This document shows positions 5,568-8,055 of a DNA stretch of 8,055 nucleotides, piece after piece (positions within the stretch are counted from its first letter, which is position 1; each line of letters begins with the position of its first letter). This stretch comes from Acidobacteriota bacterium (GTDB taxonomy: Bacteria > Acidobacteriota > Polarisedimenticolia > J045), in the NCBI GenBank assembly GCA_024276295.1, contig JAJRXN010000483.1:1-8055 (forward strand), read 5' to 3'. A program made the translations under genes and the position numbers. Under the pieces are notes generated by a model. The model saw nothing but the letters and a program-made list of their open reading frames with translations, was not told the DNA's origin and did not search any database.

Positions 5568-8055
5568 ACAGTTCGCCGGCGCTCTCACCGGGGCGCGGAG
5601 CGAGCTTGCGGCCGTATTCGAAGCGCAGCAGACCGACGGGGCTGCGCCAGCGCAGGCCGAGCCCCATCGCCTGGCGCAGGTCCGCCGGGTCGATCAGCCC
5701 CGCGGTGGCCCAGACGTTGCCGCTGTCGTGAAACAGCGCCAGGTCGATCTGCGGCGTCACGTGCCAGCGCAGCTCGAGGTTGTTGATCCACTCCGCCTCG
5801 CCGCCTCCGCCGAGCACGAACCCGGTCAGCGGATCTTCCGGACCGAGCCGGTCGCGCGCAAAGCCGCGCACCGAATCGATGCCCCCGGCGAAGAACCGTT
5901 CGCTGAGCGGAACCGACGCCGTCCCGCCGAGCGGCCAGGCGACTCCCAGCCGGACCGACGCCGCCAGCGTCCAGCGCCGGCCGAGCGGCCTGTAGCCGGC
6001 GAGCTGGCCGTTCCAGCGGACGAACGACGCCTCCGAGCCGAAGGCGCCGAGCCACAGCCCCGCCTCGGACCGCGCCAGCCACCCCGAGTCCGGCAGGAAC
6101 GGGTCGTCGCGGCGATCGACGATGAGCGCGCCGATCACGCCGGCCAGCAGCCGCGCATCGAGCGAGATGCCCTCGTTGTCCAGCCGCTCGGCCAGCGCCG
6201 TCGTGTCGAGGAACACGTCGGTGATCCGCGTGCGGTCGACCTGGTAGCGCAGCACCCAGCGCCGCCGGCGGCGCTGCGGTGTCGCCAGCTCCGCGGTCAC
6301 GTTGAGCCGGCGCAGCGTGAAGCCGTCGCGCTCCTCGATCTCTCCTCCGGTCGCCAGCAGGCCCTCGAGCCGTCCGCCGAAGAGCTGCCGGTCCTCGAGC
6401 GTTCCGCGCAACCCACGCCGCAGCGACGAGCCGAAGCCCTGGATGCTGCCGATCCGCGCCCGGCCGAACAGGTTCTCGTGCGACAGCGCCACGCTGGCAC
6501 GCAGCTTCTCCTCGGTGTCGTACCCGACCGAACCGAGGAACGAGACCGGCGGCAGTTCCTCGAGGTCGAGGACCACGCGCTGGCTGTCGGGCTGCCCCTC
6601 GAGGGGCTCGAGGCGCACCTTGGCACGGCGGAACACGCCGAGCCGGAACAGGCGGCGCTCGGTCTCGGCGATCCCGCGACTGGTCAGCGGCTCGCCGACA
6701 TGGAAATCGAGCGCGCGTTCGACGATCTTCGGCTTCGTGCGCCCGAGGCCGCGCACGTCGACCGCGCCGATCATCGCGCGCTCGCCCGGCACGACGCGGA
6801 AGACGACCTGCACGTCCCCCTCGCCGACCGTCGTCTCGACGTCGACCTGGGCCTGGTAGTAGCCCGCCTCATCGAGCCGGCGACGGAGCTGCGCCGCGGC
6901 GCGACCGAGCAGGTCCGGAATGAACGGCTCGCCGGCGCGGATCGGCAGGCCGCGCGACGCCGGGCCGAGTTCCTCGGGCCAGGCGCCCTCGATGCGCGGT
7001 TCGGCGAAGACGTGCCGGCGTCCCTCGTGCACGACGTAGGTCACCCGCGCCCGTCGGCCGTCGGGCGAGAGCCGGACACGCGGCACGGCCCGGGCGTCGA
7101 GGTGGCCACGGGCGACGTAGAGCGCCACGATCGCCGCGGCGTCGTCGGCGATCGCGCGCGGCCGGTAGAGCACGCGGCGCAGGCCGAGCCGCCCGGGGCG
7201 CTGGAGGAGCTGGGCCCGGACGTCCGACTCGGACAGTGCCCGCACGCCTTCGAGCGCGACACGCTCGAGCACCACCCGCGGGCCGGGATCGACCTCCACG
7301 CGGACCGCGTTCCCGTCCGGTCCCGCACGCTCGACGGTCACCAGCGCCGTCGCCAAGCCGTCGTCGGCCAGCCGCTCGGTGACGACCCGCTCGGCCTCGT
7401 CGAACCCGTCGACGCGGAACCGCGTTCCCGACCACAGGTCGACCAGCGCGTCCCGCGTCGCCGCCGCCACCGCGCGCGGCGCCTGCAGGTCGAGCGTCCA
7501 GCGCGGCCCCGGCTCCGCGACGAGCACCAGCCGCGCCCGCCCTTCGCGGTCGGCCGGCTCGATCCGCGGCACGACCTCCGCGGCGAACCAGCCCGCGCCG
7601 ACCAGCAGGCGCCGCGCGGCGTCCGCGACGCGCAGCGCGAGCGAGCGTGTCAGCCGCGTTCCGCGGCGCAGGCCGAGGTCGCGGCGCGACGGCTCGTCGA
7701 AGGCTTCCGGCCAGCCGACGAACCCGACCGCCTGGAGCCGCTCGCCGCGGAGGTTCGCCTCGCCGCCGCCGCGCTCGCCGAGCCGCGTGATCCAGCGCAG
7801 CTCGGCCGAGACGCCGCCGAGCGACTCGCGTCCGAGGGCGGCGCGCAGCGTGCGGGTCAGCTCGCGCTCGATCCGGTAGAGGTCCTGACCCTCCGCCGTC
7901 AGGTCGCGCGAGTAGAGCAGCAGCGTCCGCTCGTCGAGCCGCCGTCCGAGCGTGACACGGGCGGTCGGCCGGGCGTCCGGACCGACCCGCGCCGTGCCGA
8001 GGCGGAACTCGCTGAGCCCGAGCAGCCGCCGCGCCGTCGGCGCGAGCAGCAGCTC
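5542..8055 (-). CDS. TamB C-terminal domain fused to an Omp85 (BamA/TamA-type) outer-membrane barrel, 5' end outside window
   Basis: The visible 837 residues run from the right edge to the TGA at 5544-5542; the N-terminus is missing. Visible residues 1-92 resemble the end of TamB (DUF490): ARVTLGRRLDERTLLLYSRDL at 32-52, LTRTL at 66-70, ending ELRWITRLG at 85-93. After a 13-residue Gly/Glu-rich linker come about five POTRA domains (about 107-187, 188-260, 261-350, 350-425, 427-500). A 16-strand-type barrel follows from about 504, with the Omp85 signature FFAGGIDSVRGF at 721-732 and a terminal strand ending ELFIALGEAW, an aromatic C-terminus typical of the beta-signal. Omp85 proteins insert or translocate outer-membrane proteins; TamB spans the periplasm and is implicated in lipid transport and barrel assembly. 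No ATG, GTG or TTG exists in frame from 7573 to 8055, and the GTG at 7572 falls inside the first POTRA. A single fused polypeptide is therefore the simplest reading. BamA-like POTRA number but TamB linkage argues for a Tam-like rather than essential Bam role; this is inference. Confidence 0.88.
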   Translation of the reverse strand, partial: ELLLAPTARRLLGLSEFRLGTARVGPDARPTARVTLGRRLDERTLLLYSRDLTAEGQDLYRIERELTRTLRAALGRESLGGVSAELRWITRLGERGGGEANLRGERLQAVGFVGWPEAFDEPSRRDLGLRRGTRLTRSLALRVADAARRLLVGAGWFAAEVVPRIEPADREGRARLVLVAEPGPRWTLDLQAPRAVAAATRDALVDLWSGTRFRVDGFDEAERVVTERLADDGLATALVTVERAGPDGNAVRVEVDPGPRVVLERVALEGVRALSESDVRAQLLQRPGRLGLRRVLYRPRAIADDAAAIVALYVARGHLDARAVPRVRLSPDGRRARVTYVVHEGRRHVFAEPRIEGAWPEELGPASRGLPIRAGEPFIPDLLGRAAAQLRRRLDEAGYYQAQVDVETTVGEGDVQVVFRVVPGERAMIGAVDVRGLGRTKPKIVERALDFHVGEPLTSRGIAETERRLFRLGVFRRAKVRLEPLEGQPDSQRVVLDLEELPPVSFLGSVGYDTEEKLRASVALSHENLFGRARIGSIQGFGSSLRRGLRGTLEDRQLFGGRLEGLLATGGEIEERDGFTLRRLNVTAELATPQRRRRRWVLRYQVDRTRITDVFLDTTALAERLDNEGISLDARLLAGVIGALIVDRRDDPFLPDSGWLARSEAGLWLGAFGSEASFVRWNGQLAGYRPLGRRWTLAASVRLGVAWPLGGTASVPLSERFFAGGIDSVRGFARDRLGPEDPLTGFVLGGGGEAEWINNLELRWHVTPQIDLALFHDSGNVWATAGLIDPADLRQAMGLGLRWRSPVGLLRFEYGRKLAPRPGESAGELFIALGEAW

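Noticed and set aside
4473..5588. Minus-strand open frames of 371 codons here and 337 codons at 3453-4466
   Set aside because: Both are antisense to the M14 peptidase gene, with no signal peptide, domain or convincing ribosome binding site.
3614..5731. A 705-codon plus-strand frame within the peptidase region
   Set aside because: It is a frame-shifted shadow of the M14 gene, which carries all catalytic motifs in its own frame; this frame is Arg/Pro-rich and featureless.
5542..7572. Omp85 gene starting at the GTG at 7572
   Set aside because: This start would cut the first POTRA domain in its last strands. The same frame stays open with family-like sequence to the window edge, and there is no ribosome binding site in front of the GTG.

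Overview
The window is very GC-rich DNA (roughly 70% or more by eye, with strong G/C bias at third codon positions) from a diderm bacterium. It encodes an Omp85 outer-membrane barrel, exported proteins with classical signal peptides, and an exported M14 metallopeptidase. It also encodes a small conserved protein of a type I associate with myxobacteria and Acidobacteriota. I infer Acidobacteriota or a related deltaproteobacterial or myxobacterial lineage; the sequence alone does not settle this. High GC opens long spurious reading frames on both strands, so I called genes from family motifs, start signals and mutual exclusion.

Layout. (1) 1-1476, minus strand: selA, the bacterial selenocysteine synthase. 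Five bases past its stop, a GTG begins what may be the next gene (possibly selB), cut by the window edge. (2) 1477-1663: divergent intergenic region with a good -10 hexamer for selA and an unusual pair of repeated G/C words. (3) 1664-2980, plus strand: two genes in the same direction, a 204-residue uncharacterised conserved protein (TTG start) and a 214-residue exported TPR protein. (4) 2989-3621, minus strand: a TetR-family regulator that converges on the TPR gene, with a small perfect hairpin at the junction. (5) 3622-3713: an AT-richer divergent control region with inverted repeats. (6) 3714-5567, plus strand: an exported zinc carboxypeptidase of family M14, probably the regulator's target. 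(7) 5542-8055, minus strand: a large Omp85 protein open through the right edge. It overlaps the peptidase gene tail-to-tail by 26 bp.

The most notable observation is in the last gene. The reading frame upstream of its Omp85 (POTRA plus barrel) region continues without a stop, and without any ATG, GTG or TTG, into a segment that looks like the C-terminal end of TamB. The two halves of the TamA/TamB module therefore appear to be one polypeptide, joined where TamB would normally dock onto the first POTRA domain. Otherwise this looks like ordinary chromosomal housekeeping and envelope content. I see no mobile element, CRISPR array, rRNA or tRNA.
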